Assembly: GCA_943788365.1 (NCBI GenBank)
Contig: CALSPZ010000002.1
Span: 1-6,568 of the forward strand
DNA: 6,568 bases
From: CAJQGY01 sp905478015
Lineage (GTDB): Bacteria > Pseudomonadota > Gammaproteobacteria > Magnimaribacterales > D2472
Direction: 5' to 3'
The notes under the pieces were generated by a model. That model made no database searches, had not been told where the DNA came from, and saw nothing but the letters and a program-made list of their open reading frames with translations. The translations under genes were made by a program, and so were the position numbers. Positions 1 to 5,904 of this stretch are shown one piece after another. Positions within the stretch are counted from its first letter, which is position 1; each line of letters starts with the position of its first letter.

Positions 1-2
1 TT

Positions 3-65
3 GTTCAAGTCAGTCACAATGGAGTAGTTTTGAATAGAGAATTAAAGAGAGGAAATTATAGATAA
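3..65 (+). CDS. C-terminal tail of an upstream gene (partial)
   Basis: The third frame is open from the window edge to a TAA at 63-65 and reads VQVSHNGVVLNRELKRGNYR. The other two plus frames stop at 25-27 and 35-37. The alternation of hydrophobic and polar residues followed by a basic end looks like a genuine protein terminus, but twenty residues are too few to name a family. The gene would begin outside the window. It may equally be non-coding, so this call is tentative. Confidence 0.4.
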   Translation, partial: VQVSHNGVVLNRELKRGNYR

Positions 66-100
66 ATTTAAAAATTTAATTGTTATTGGCCCACTAATCT

Positions 101-141
101 ATGCCATTCATCATTTTGGCATGTATTAAGAATACTTAATA
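101..141. repeat. two adjacent small inverted repeats in the leader of the first lipoprotein gene
   Basis: ATGCCA (101-106) pairs with TGGCAT (117-122) across a 10-base loop. Directly after it, TATTAAG (124-130) pairs with CTTAATA (135-141) across a 4-base AATA loop. Neither is followed by a run of T on the plus strand, so they are not convincing intrinsic terminators. They lie between the presumed upstream gene end (65) and the start at 186, where a promoter or operator would sit. No clear -35/-10 pair was found. In AT-rich DNA such pairs arise easily by chance. Confidence 0.25.
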
Positions 142-185
142 AAAAGCAGTAAGACTTTCACATAGAGTTATGAGAGAATGATCAA

Positions 186-578
186 ATGCATAAACACCTA
201 TTAGCAATGTTTACGATGATATTTATCATCTCATGTGGCGACAATGAAATAGCAAATCAAGCGCCTTCTTTTGGGTTTCAAAAAGATAGAATTGTCAGAG
301 TAAATGAAGGATCTACAGATATTGGAAACTTCCAAGCAACTGATGCAGATGGTGATGAGATTATTTATTCTATTTCTAATTTAGATATGAGCATTACCCA
401 AGATGGGCTCGTAACATTTAATATAATTCCAGACTTTGAAATAGAAAGTGTTTATTCAGCAACAATTGTAGCCTCCAATGATGGCGGCTCTGATGAGATC
501 AATTTAACGGTATATATTAATGATAGCGACTGCGAGTTTGATACAGCTGCGGCTTTTAATTTATGTTTTTTTCACTAA
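186..578 (+). CDS. small lipoprotein with a single cadherin-like domain
   Basis: This 130-residue protein is probably anchored to the outer membrane or the outer face of the inner membrane. Residues 1-16 form a short hydrophobic signal ending in a lipobox (IISC, Cys17), so processing by signal peptidase II is expected. Residues about 25-113 resemble one cadherin-like repeat: 'VNEGST', then 'ATDADGDEI' with the DxDxD calcium-binding pattern, 'YSIS', a 'PDFEIES' turn and an 'ATIVASNDGG' strand. Such domains usually occur in long tandem arrays in adhesins, so a lone copy is unusual. The C-terminus carries two cysteines (DCEFD and NLCFF) that could form a disulfide. The start is preceded by a GAGAGA-like ribosome site about ten bases upstream. 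The next gene begins 20 bases after the stop. The domain call is by pattern only, and the function is unknown. Confidence 0.8.
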   Translation: MHKHLLAMFTMIFIISCGDNEIANQAPSFGFQKDRIVRVNEGSTDIGNFQATDADGDEIIYSISNLDMSITQDGLVTFNIIPDFEIESVYSATIVASNDGGSDEINLTVYINDSDCEFDTAAAFNLCFFH

Positions 579-581
579 CTT

Positions 582-598
582 AAGACAGGGAGTCTTTT
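582..598 (+). promoter_or_regulatory. ribosome binding site inside a small hairpin
   Basis: AAGAC (582-586) and GTCTT (592-596) are perfect complements around AGGGA (587-591). The Shine-Dalgarno-like AGGGAG therefore lies in the loop and at the stem edge, six bases before the ATG at 599. The 5-base-pair stem is weak. It could expose the site in the loop or slightly limit access to it. No regulatory role is shown. Confidence 0.35.
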
Positions 599-1186
599 AT
601 GAACAAATTTCTTTCAATAGCTTTACTTTTTAGCTCTATATCGTATGCAGATGTAGATATTGGTGAAGATTTTACAGCCGGCGATCTTGTTGCCGCTGAT
701 GAATTTAATGCAAAATTTAATGCTTTGAATGGAGTGGTTGGTGAAATACTTGATACTACTTTAATTGGAGATTGGCAGTGCACCTCTTACAAAGACTACC
801 AAGATCCATCTCATGATGTAGAGAGTGGAGGAAATGGCCAACTTGGTGCTGGTTATTTTAGTTCAAATACTGGCACATTAAACCTCACAGAATCACAAAC
901 TCCTGACGAAAAAACCGTTAGCTCTCCGGGATTTTGGACAATAGATAGAGATGATATTATTTTTGATAACGAATATTTTAATGAAGATCTAGCTTTAACT
1001 TATACAGGTACAGGCCAATACTCCCTCCTGGGAAATACTTTATTCTTCTTTGATGCTGTGAGCACTTTAGGAGAATTTAATATCAAGCAATTAAGTGAAA
1101 CAAAAATGTACCTAACTCCAACAGCTAGATCTATAGGACGTGGATACGTAAATCCATTTGTTATATGCGAGAAAGCACAAAACTAA
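599..1186 (+). CDS. secreted protein of unknown function, beta-rich
   Basis: This 195-residue protein has a clear Sec signal peptide: MNKF, a hydrophobic stretch and a likely cleavage after SYA (residue 17). The mature N-terminus, 'FTAGDLVAADEFNAKFNALNG', matches a short helix pattern (AGD/AGT...A.E.NA.F..L) common at the start of secreted gammaproteobacterial proteins and of some phage-tail-type proteins. From about residue 58 ('GDWQCTSYKD') to the end it is rich in predicted beta strands: 'GTLNLTES', 'FWTIDRDDIIFD', 'YSLLGNTLFFFD', 'FNIKQLSETKMYLTP'. This suggests a small lipocalin-like barrel or sandwich. Cys63 and the Cys near the C-terminus (VICEK) could bridge the domain. It lies 20 bases downstream of the lipoprotein gene and probably shares its transcript. 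The fold is inferred from sequence pattern, and no biochemical role can be assigned. Confidence 0.8.
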   Translation: MNKFLSIALLFSSISYADVDIGEDFTAGDLVAADEFNAKFNALNGVVGEILDTTLIGDWQCTSYKDYQDPSHDVESGGNGQLGAGYFSSNTGTLNLTESQTPDEKTVSSPGFWTIDRDDIIFDNEYFNEDLALTYTGTGQYSLLGNTLFFFDAVSTLGEFNIKQLSETKMYLTPTARSIGRGYVNPFVICEKAQN

Positions 1187-1263
1187 AAAAATAGAATCTT
1201 TTAGACCCCTTTATATTTGCACATCCCTTAATAAAATTTATGAAGTGACAACCTGCAGTATTT

Positions 1264-1278
1264 TGTAATAGTATTACA
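1264..1278. promoter_or_regulatory. 15-base palindrome, candidate operator
   Basis: TGTAATA (1264-1270) and TATTACA (1272-1278) are perfect inverted repeats around one central G, ending two bases before the GTG at 1281. A -35-like GTGACA lies at 1245-1250, so the palindrome would overlap the -10 region and transcription start of the unit that follows, where a repressor usually binds. By rough estimate, about one 7+7 match with this spacer is expected by chance in a window of this length and composition. Its position, more than its existence, makes it worth listing. Confidence 0.35.
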
Positions 1279-1280
1279 TA

Positions 1281-1481
1281 GTGGATAAATTAAAAGAAAC
1301 ACTTACAAATCATATTTCCAATTGGAACATGGTTTGGTTTGGCTTAATTTTTTGGGGAAGTGTTTTCAATGCAATAGCAATTCAATTCGAAGTCATGTTT
1401 AGCTCATTTATATGGTATTTGAGCGGTTTGGCTTTAGGGCTTATTGCAAAAATTAGGGGCTCTTGGTTATGGAAGGCTTAG
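1281..1481 (+). CDS. 66-residue two-helix membrane protein
   Basis: A short amphipathic N-terminus (MDKLKETLTNHISNWN) is followed by two hydrophobic segments, about residues 16-34 and 39-58, and a basic end (KIRGSWLWKA). This is the layout of a helical-hairpin inner-membrane protein. An in-frame stop at 1269-1271 leaves GTG at 1281 as the first usual start. No good ribosome site precedes it, and the palindrome occupies that position. The next ATG is at 1329. Its last 13 bases overlap the desaturase gene, suggesting translational coupling and a partner or accessory role for that enzyme. It resembles the 2TM-domain proteins that often lie beside regulators or enzymes, but no family is recognised with certainty. 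Confidence 0.65.
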   Translation: MDKLKETLTNHISNWNMVWFGLIFWGSVFNAIAIQFEVMFSSFIWYLSGLALGLIAKIRGSWLWKA

Positions 1482-2365
1482 AGCAAATACCAGAAGAATT
1501 TTCTTTTGAAAAAGAGAAAGAGATTGCAAGAAGTTTTTCTAAACGCTTTCAATGGGAGATGATGCTAATTGGTGTAGGGCAAGCAACAATATGGCTGTGT
1601 TTATGGCCGTTAGTAATATACGGACATATTTCACTAACCTTAGGCTCTTTTATTGCAATTATTTGTGCATGCTTTGCTTATTTGCCTTCGCACGAAGCTC
1701 AGCATGGTAATTTTTCAAGAGGAAATCCAAAGAGGCGCTGGGTTGATTCTTTTGTAAGCCATTACACTTTAATAACTTTAATGTTTCCTCATGATTTAAT
1801 GAGGTGTACGCATATGAAACATCATGCATACACAAATAATCCTGAAAAAGACCCAGACTATGACACCTCATCTTCCAAATCCATATGGGATGTTATTGTC
1901 GCTACTCAGGCAGGAACAACTAAATATCAATCAATAGCTGAGATATATAAAAACGATAAAGCATTTATGAAATCTTTTAACAAAGGACTGAATATAGGAC
2001 TGCTGTATAGAGCAATTCTTCTAACTCTTGTTGTAATTTTCCCTTTAGAAGCTTTACTACTTTGGTGGCTACCGAGCAAAATCGGAGTAATTTATCTTTC
2101 AGTCTTCTTTGGCTGGTATCCTCACTATCAAACTGAAACCGGGAGATATAAAGATACAAGATTCTGGACTCACTGGATGCCTAGATATTTAAACCATTCT
2201 ATGCAACTTCATTTCATCCACCACCTCCATCCCGGAATTGGGCATTACGATGAACCAAAGGCGATTGAGGCACTAAAGCCATTCTTAATTGCTAGAAAAG
2301 TTCCAGGAGCAGAAGATATTCCCGATAGGATCACGTACAACCCACTTATAAAACAATTCAAATAA
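1469..2365 (+). CDS. fatty acid desaturase / carotene-hydroxylase-like di-iron membrane enzyme
   Basis: This 298-residue integral membrane protein of the fatty acid desaturase superfamily uses a non-haem di-iron centre to desaturate or hydroxylate a lipid. Three histidine boxes are visible: HEAQH (residues 75-79), HMKHH (115-119, followed by AYTNNPEKDPD) and HFIHH (248-252, followed by LHPGIGHYDEP). Hydrophobic segments lie before the first box (about 15-70) and between the second and third (about 175-220), giving the usual two pairs of helices. The 'HHAYTN.P.KDPD' and 'IHHLHPGI' surroundings resemble CrtR-type beta-carotene hydroxylases and related ketolases as well as acyl desaturases, so the substrate is left open. 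The ATG at 1469 is preferred over TTG at 1463 because AGGGG (1455-1459) lies nine bases before it. The DoxX gene follows after 8 bases. The family call is strong and the substrate unknown. Confidence 0.9.
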   Translation: MEGLEQIPEEFSFEKEKEIARSFSKRFQWEMMLIGVGQATIWLCLWPLVIYGHISLTLGSFIAIICACFAYLPSHEAQHGNFSRGNPKRRWVDSFVSHYTLITLMFPHDLMRCTHMKHHAYTNNPEKDPDYDTSSSKSIWDVIVATQAGTTKYQSIAEIYKNDKAFMKSFNKGLNIGLLYRAILLTLVVIFPLEALLLWWLPSKIGVIYLSVFFGWYPHYQTETGRYKDTRFWTHWMPRYLNHSMQLHFIHHLHPGIGHYDEPKAIEALKPFLIARKVPGAEDIPDRITYNPLIKQFK

Positions 2366-2373
2366 GAGCGTCA

Positions 2374-2760
2374 ATGAAATCTATATTAATGCACATTGGT
2401 CGAGTTTTTTTAGCAGTATATTTTCTATTACCAGGTATAGGTAAATTCACATCATGGGATATGCATATCACCTTAATGGAAACGCATAACATGATTATGG
2501 TTCCTTTTCTTTTAGCAATCGCTGGAATTGCCCAAGTTGGAGGAAGTATTTTACTTTTACTAAACAAGCAGGTTGTTGTTTGCGCTCTTGGATTTGCTGC
2601 GATGACTATATTAATTAATTTAAATTTACATGATTTTTGGAATGTATATGAAGGTGTTGACGTTAAGCACGAAACCCAAAACTTTTTTAAAAACCTAGGA
2701 ATATTTGCCGGTCTTTTGCTCTTAGCAGCAGTAAATATGGAAGAGCCCGAAAAGAAATAA
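2374..2760 (+). CDS. DoxX-family membrane protein
   Basis: This 128-residue protein has four predicted transmembrane helices, at about residues 5-22, 42-62, 65-85 and 102-119. The N-terminal 'IGRVFLAVYFLLPGIGKFT' matches the DoxX pattern of an Arg in helix one followed by 'F...G..K'. The second helix has 'AGIAQVGGSILLLLN', typical of the family's E/Q..GG motif. The protein ends in a charged tail (MEEPEKK) on the cytoplasmic or periplasmic face. DoxX proteins are often linked to quinone redox or membrane stress, but the biochemical role of most members is not defined. The start has a modest AGAGCG ribosome site. The 8-base gap from the desaturase suggests a single transcript, so a link to electron supply or lipid oxidation is possible but inferred. 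Confidence 0.85.
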   Translation: MKSILMHIGRVFLAVYFLLPGIGKFTSWDMHITLMETHNMIMVPFLLAIAGIAQVGGSILLLLNKQVVVCALGFAAMTILINLNLHDFWNVYEGVDVKHETQNFFKNLGIFAGLLLLAAVNMEEPEKK

Positions 2761-2826
2761 TTCAATATATATTATATATAGCCTCTCAAAGCGATACCCA
2801 AGCAAAGCAACAATAGAGATACAACT

Positions 2827-2857
2827 TTTATTTCAACAGGTGTTGAGTATAAATTTT
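2827..2857 (+). terminator. weak candidate terminator after the DoxX gene
   Basis: TTTAT (2827-2831) and TCAAC (2833-2837) pair with GTTGA (2842-2846) and ATAAA (2849-2853). The loop is AGGT, with a small internal mismatch (T2832 against GT 2847-2848). TTTT follows at 2854-2857. The stem is AT-rich and the T run short, so termination would be weak. The element lies about 65 bases after the DoxX stop and before the convergent regulator gene. The region 2761-2826 otherwise shows only a low-complexity TA run (2766-2780). Confidence 0.3.
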
Positions 2858-2873
2858 AATAAATTATCTTTAT

Positions 2874-3047
2874 CTATGACGCGCTTGGTAATTTAAAAAT
2901 ATCTTCTACAGAGCAACCAAGTGTTTTCGAAATTTTTAGTGCTAATACAGTTGATGGAACATAGACCCCATTTTCAATTGCATTAATGCTTTTTCTTGAA
3001 ACCTCTGCACTTTCAGATAGCTCTTGTTGGGTTAATCCTTTTGCCAT
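2874..3047 (-). CDS. XRE/Cro-type helix-turn-helix regulator, very small
   Basis: Read on the minus strand, this gives 57 residues beginning MAKGLTQQEL and ending FKLPSAS. The helix-turn-helix is clear: 'LTQQELSESAEVS' (helix 2 and turn), 'RKSINAIENG' (recognition helix), then 'VPSTVLALKISKTLGCSVEDIF', the standard tail of YgzD-like small DNA-binding proteins. Family members are normally about 65-75 residues and start with a first helix of the '..LRELRKEKGLTQ' type. Here that part (IKNLLNNLAELR) is encoded in frame from 3083 to 3048, but an in-frame stop at 3086-3084 precedes it. The only start for the full domain would be ATT at 3083-3081. The ATG at 3047 has a weak GAG upstream and would lose half of helix 1. 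The gene is divergent from the CotH-like gene and may regulate it, itself, or both. It could also be decaying. Confidence 0.75.
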   Translation of the reverse strand: MAKGLTQQELSESAEVSRKSINAIENGVYVPSTVLALKISKTLGCSVEDIFKLPSAS

Positions 3048-3083
3048 TCTAAGCTCGGCAAGATTATTTAAAAGATTTTTAAT

Positions 3084-3145
3084 TTAAATTTTTGTATTGT
3101 TATTAATTTAATAGTTGCTAATCTATAAAAAAAACTTTGATAAGC
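3084..3145. promoter_or_regulatory. AT-rich divergent promoter region
   Basis: This stretch separates the regulator from the CotH-like gene and must carry at least one promoter. TATAAA at 3124-3129 is a plausible -10 for the plus-strand gene. The nearest -35-like TTGTTA (3097-3102) is 21 bases away, too far for a standard sigma-70 promoter. A 13-base palindrome, TATTAA-T-TTAATA (3101-3113), lies in the middle and could be an operator for the adjacent regulator. It consists only of A and T, so chance is a real alternative. Confidence 0.3.
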
Positions 3146-4933
3146 ATGAATTTTAAAAAAAAATATTTTATCTCTTTTATATTTATAGTTTCGTGTGGCG
3201 GAGGCTCAGGAGGATCTTCTTCAGCACCACCGCCAATCATTCCTCCTAACCCATCAATAAATAGCTTTTCATCATCAGCGGAATCTATTTATGTAAACGA
3301 ATCTATTTTACTTTCATGGACTACAGCAAATTCATCGTCCTGTACTGCTAGCGGAGATTGGAGTGGTGAAAAAGCTACCAGTGGCAGTGAGGCCATTATT
3401 CCTGATGAAATTAAAACTTATTCATTTACTCTTACCTGCTCAGGGGCCCAAGGAACACAAGACGCCACAGCATCAATTGCCGTAAGCGTTATAGCGGTTC
3501 CGGCGCCTGCACCTGAGGTATCAAGCATTGCTTTTTTAGCAGAAAATAATAGCTCTTTAGAAGGGGATATTTTTCTTCAACTGGGCGGCGATAATACTTT
3601 TACTGGTCGTATTTCTTCAAATATATCTGTAAAAAATTTAATAGCAAGCTATGAGTATATTGGAAGCTCTGTTCAAATAGATACTAACGAACAAGAGAGC
3701 GGAATCACGATTAATGACTTTACTGAAGAAGTAGCTATAACAGTAGAGAATTCTGATGGAGATACTAAAAGTTATATTATTGATGTTACAAAATTTACAG
3801 GACTGCCAATAATCTATCTTCAAACAGATAGTTTTTTACCAATTGAGTCAAAGGATGACTATATTTTTGGGGATACCTGGATAGATGGAGGTCGTGGATT
3901 TAATGATTTTGAAGAATCACCAATGAAGATAAGAGGCAGAGGTAACTCAACATGGCAATTCCCAAAAAAACCATTCCAAATGAAGCTTGATGATAAAGGT
4001 GAGTTTTTAGGAATGCCAAATGACAAGAAGTGGTTATTCTTGGCTGAATATGCAGATAAAACGATGCTAAGAAATAAAATTGCTTTTGAAATGGGGTATA
4101 TCAGCAATCTTGACTGGACGCCTCAAGCACGATTTGCAGAGGTATTTATTAACGGAGAATATAACGGAACTTATAACATTACTCAAAAAGTTGAAGAGAG
4201 CGATAACAGGGTTGCCCTTGGAGATACAGGTTACTTACTAGAGCTCGATCAACTAGAAAGATTAGATTTTGATGATGTATATTTCGAGAGCACGGCTACT
4301 GATAGATTTATAGTAAATATAAAAGAGCCAAGCCTTGAATATAATTCAGAGGAATACAGCTACATAGTTAATTTAATTGGAGATTTTGAGTCAGCTCTTT
4401 TTGGAGCAAATTTTACAAGTGAATCTAATGGATATAGGCAATATATAGATATAGATAGCTTTGTAGACTGGTTTTTAATTAGCGAGATCACTAAAAATGT
4501 TGACTCAATGTTTTTCTCTAGCATTTTTCTAAATGTAATACCTGGAGAACAAATAAAAATGGGGCCTTTATGGGACTTTGATTTGTCTTTTGGGAATGTA
4601 GATTACGCAGACAGCCGTTATCCTGAAGGCTGGTGGGTTAAATACAATCCTTGGTACGAAAGATTATTTCAAGACCCATATTTTGTTGCAAAAGTTAAAG
4701 AAAGGTTCGATTATTTCAATAATAATCAGGACTTAATAATTAATAAAATAGATTCTTACTCAGAACAGCTTAAGTGGGCTCAAGAAGAAAATGATGATAA
4801 ATGGCAGACAATGGGAGTTTTTGTTTGGCCCAATCCAGTAGTATTTGATACATATCAAGAAGAAGTTGATAATATGAAATCATGGTACTCCACCAGAATG
4901 ACCTGGCTTGAATCAGCAATTGATGGCCTGTAA
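3146..4933 (+). CDS. CotH-kinase-family surface lipoprotein with Ig-like and cadherin-like domains
   Basis: This 595-residue exported protein has a short signal with lipobox IVSC (Cys17), then a Gly/Ser/Pro linker (GGGSGGSSSAPPP). Residues about 36-118 form an Ig-like module with two cysteines (SSSCTASG and LTCSG) probably bridged. Residues about 126-220 form a cadherin-like beta-sandwich ending 'YIIDVTKFTGLP'. Residues about 223-595 are the CotH-kinase-like domain: 'IRGRGNSTWQFPKKPFQMKL' (262-281), 'KKWLFLAEYADKTMLRNK' (294-311), 'EVFINGEYNGTYNITQKVEE' (332-351), 'KNVDS' (Asp453) and 'PLWDFDLSFG' (Asp477). By analogy with Bacillus CotH, Asp453 would be catalytic and Asp477 metal-binding. That assignment is by motif only. 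CotH proteins phosphorylate spore-coat proteins, and the target here is unknown. ATG 3146 is preferred to TTG 3137. The esterase gene starts 11 bases after the stop. Confidence 0.88.
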   Translation: MNFKKKYFISFIFIVSCGGGSGGSSSAPPPIIPPNPSINSFSSSAESIYVNESILLSWTTANSSSCTASGDWSGEKATSGSEAIIPDEIKTYSFTLTCSGAQGTQDATASIAVSVIAVPAPAPEVSSIAFLAENNSSLEGDIFLQLGGDNTFTGRISSNISVKNLIASYEYIGSSVQIDTNEQESGITINDFTEEVAITVENSDGDTKSYIIDVTKFTGLPIIYLQTDSFLPIESKDDYIFGDTWIDGGRGFNDFEESPMKIRGRGNSTWQFPKKPFQMKLDDKGEFLGMPNDKKWLFLAEYADKTMLRNKIAFEMGYISNLDWTPQARFAEVFINGEYNGTYNITQKVEESDNRVALGDTGYLLELDQLERLDFDDVYFESTATDRFIVNIKEPSLEYNSEEYSYIVNLIGDFESALFGANFTSESNGYRQYIDIDSFVDWFLISEITKNVDSMFFSSIFLNVIPGEQIKMGPLWDFDLSFGNVDYADSRYPEGWWVKYNPWYERLFQDPYFVAKVKERFDYFNNNQDLIINKIDSYSEQLKWAQEENDDKWQTMGVFVWPNPVVFDTYQEEVDNMKSWYSTRMTWLESAIDGL

Positions 4934-4944
4934 CTGCTTAATAA

Positions 4945-5895
4945 GTGAAAAACAAAATTTATTATATATTCTTAATTTTTTCCATATCTGCGAATGCAAA
5001 CATGAGCTTATCAACAGGAAGTATTGAAGAAATATACCTCAAAACTGGCCAAGGCCATGACAGAAGAGTGCAAATATATAAACCCTTTGAACAACCAATT
5101 AGCCAAAAAACTAAATATCTAATTATGAATGATGGCGAAGAGCTTTTTGATGAATCAGACTCATGGAATGATAGAGCATGGGACATTGATGGGAAATTCC
5201 TTGAGTACAAAAACTCTGGGAACAGCATGGACATAGTCATAATTGCAATTGATAACGCAAAAAGAGCTAATGGCAATTTTGTCGATGACACAAGAAGATA
5301 TGTTGAATATTTTCCCAAGGAGTCTATTGATTATTTCGAAGACGGTACTCATAAATTTTTATATAAAAGCTTTGTAGATAAAGACGAGACAAATCACCCC
5401 TTATTTATTGTAAATACCTTGATTCCTGCTATTGAACAAAAGCTTGATGTTACTTTGGATAGTAGCAACCTAGGGATTATGGGGGCAAGCATGGGAGCAC
5501 TTTCAGCCCTAAACACAGCAATGGAATATCCAGAGTTGTTTGGGTTTGTTGGCTGCATATCAACCCACTGGATAGGGATTAAACCTTCAGAATATTTATT
5601 ACTACCTTTTAATGGTCTTTTGAATAGAAAACCTATGATAGCCGACGAAGCTACTATAGAAGCAATCATAAAATACTCAGCCATTAATGCTTCAAGACTA
5701 AAAGATAAGAAAGTTTATTTTGATCATGGAACAGAGGGCTTAGACTATTTCTATCCTGAGCCGCAGGCAAGAATTAATCAAATTTTTGATTCAAATCAAA
5801 TCAAATACGCATTTAAGGCTAATGAGGGTCATGGGCATGAACCAAAATATTTTGGAAGTAGGTTCATAGATGCACTACAATATTTAATAAATTAA
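4945..5895 (+). CDS. secreted esterase (esterase D / enterochelin-esterase-like alpha/beta hydrolase)
   Basis: This 316-residue alpha/beta hydrolase of the putative esterase family (PF00756 type) has a Sec signal peptide with likely cleavage after ANA (residue 18). It should therefore work in the periplasm or outside the cell. Visible motifs are 'YLIMNDGEELFD' (about 58-69, the usual first-strand DG motif), nucleophile elbow GASMG with Ser182, 'FDHGTEGLD' with Asp267 as the probable acid, and 'GHGHEPKYFGSRF' with His298 as the probable base. The triad is complete, so the enzyme is probably active on a carboxylic ester. The substrate cannot be named. The start is GTG: it is the only one giving the full signal peptide, although its ribosome site is poor. 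It lies 11 bases after the CotH-like gene and 9 before the MAPEG gene, consistent with one transcript and possible translational coupling. Confidence 0.87.
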   Translation: MKNKIYYIFLIFSISANANMSLSTGSIEEIYLKTGQGHDRRVQIYKPFEQPISQKTKYLIMNDGEELFDESDSWNDRAWDIDGKFLEYKNSGNSMDIVIIAIDNAKRANGNFVDDTRRYVEYFPKESIDYFEDGTHKFLYKSFVDKDETNHPLFIVNTLIPAIEQKLDVTLDSSNLGIMGASMGALSALNTAMEYPELFGFVGCISTHWIGIKPSEYLLLPFNGLLNRKPMIADEATIEAIIKYSAINASRLKDKKVYFDHGTEGLDYFYPEPQARINQIFDSNQIKYAFKANEGHGHEPKYFGSRFIDALQYLIN

Positions 5896-5904
5896 GGAAA
5901 ACCA

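Noticed and set aside
1183..1204. CTAAAA / TTTTAG inverted repeat just after the secreted-protein gene, considered as a terminator
   Set aside because: The stem is six mostly A-T pairs with a 10-base loop and is followed by ACCCC rather than a T run.
2358..2765. 135-codon open frame on the minus strand opposite the DoxX gene
   Set aside because: It is fully antisense to a gene with clear family motifs and transmembrane pattern. Its own translation has no recognisable domain and it overlaps the desaturase end, so it is a shadow frame.
2766..2780. TA-rich run after the DoxX stop, considered as a repeat or operator
   Set aside because: It is imperfect low-complexity sequence, expected in AT-rich intergenic DNA.
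2772..2855. Short minus-strand frame downstream of the regulator with a hydrophobic stretch (VVSLLLLCLGIALRGYI)
   Set aside because: It has no usual start codon before the hydrophobic part and no ribosome site, and it overlaps the candidate terminator. It looks membrane-like but is too short to support as a gene.
3137..3148. TTG at 3137 as the start of the CotH-like gene
   Set aside because: The ATG three codons later gives a standard-length lipoprotein signal (basic start, hydrophobic core, Cys17). The TTG adds only three residues without a better ribosome site.
4962..5318. 118-codon open frame on the minus strand opposite the esterase gene
   Set aside because: The plus-strand frame has a signal peptide and a full catalytic triad. 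The antisense frame shows only composition-driven hydrophobic and serine runs.
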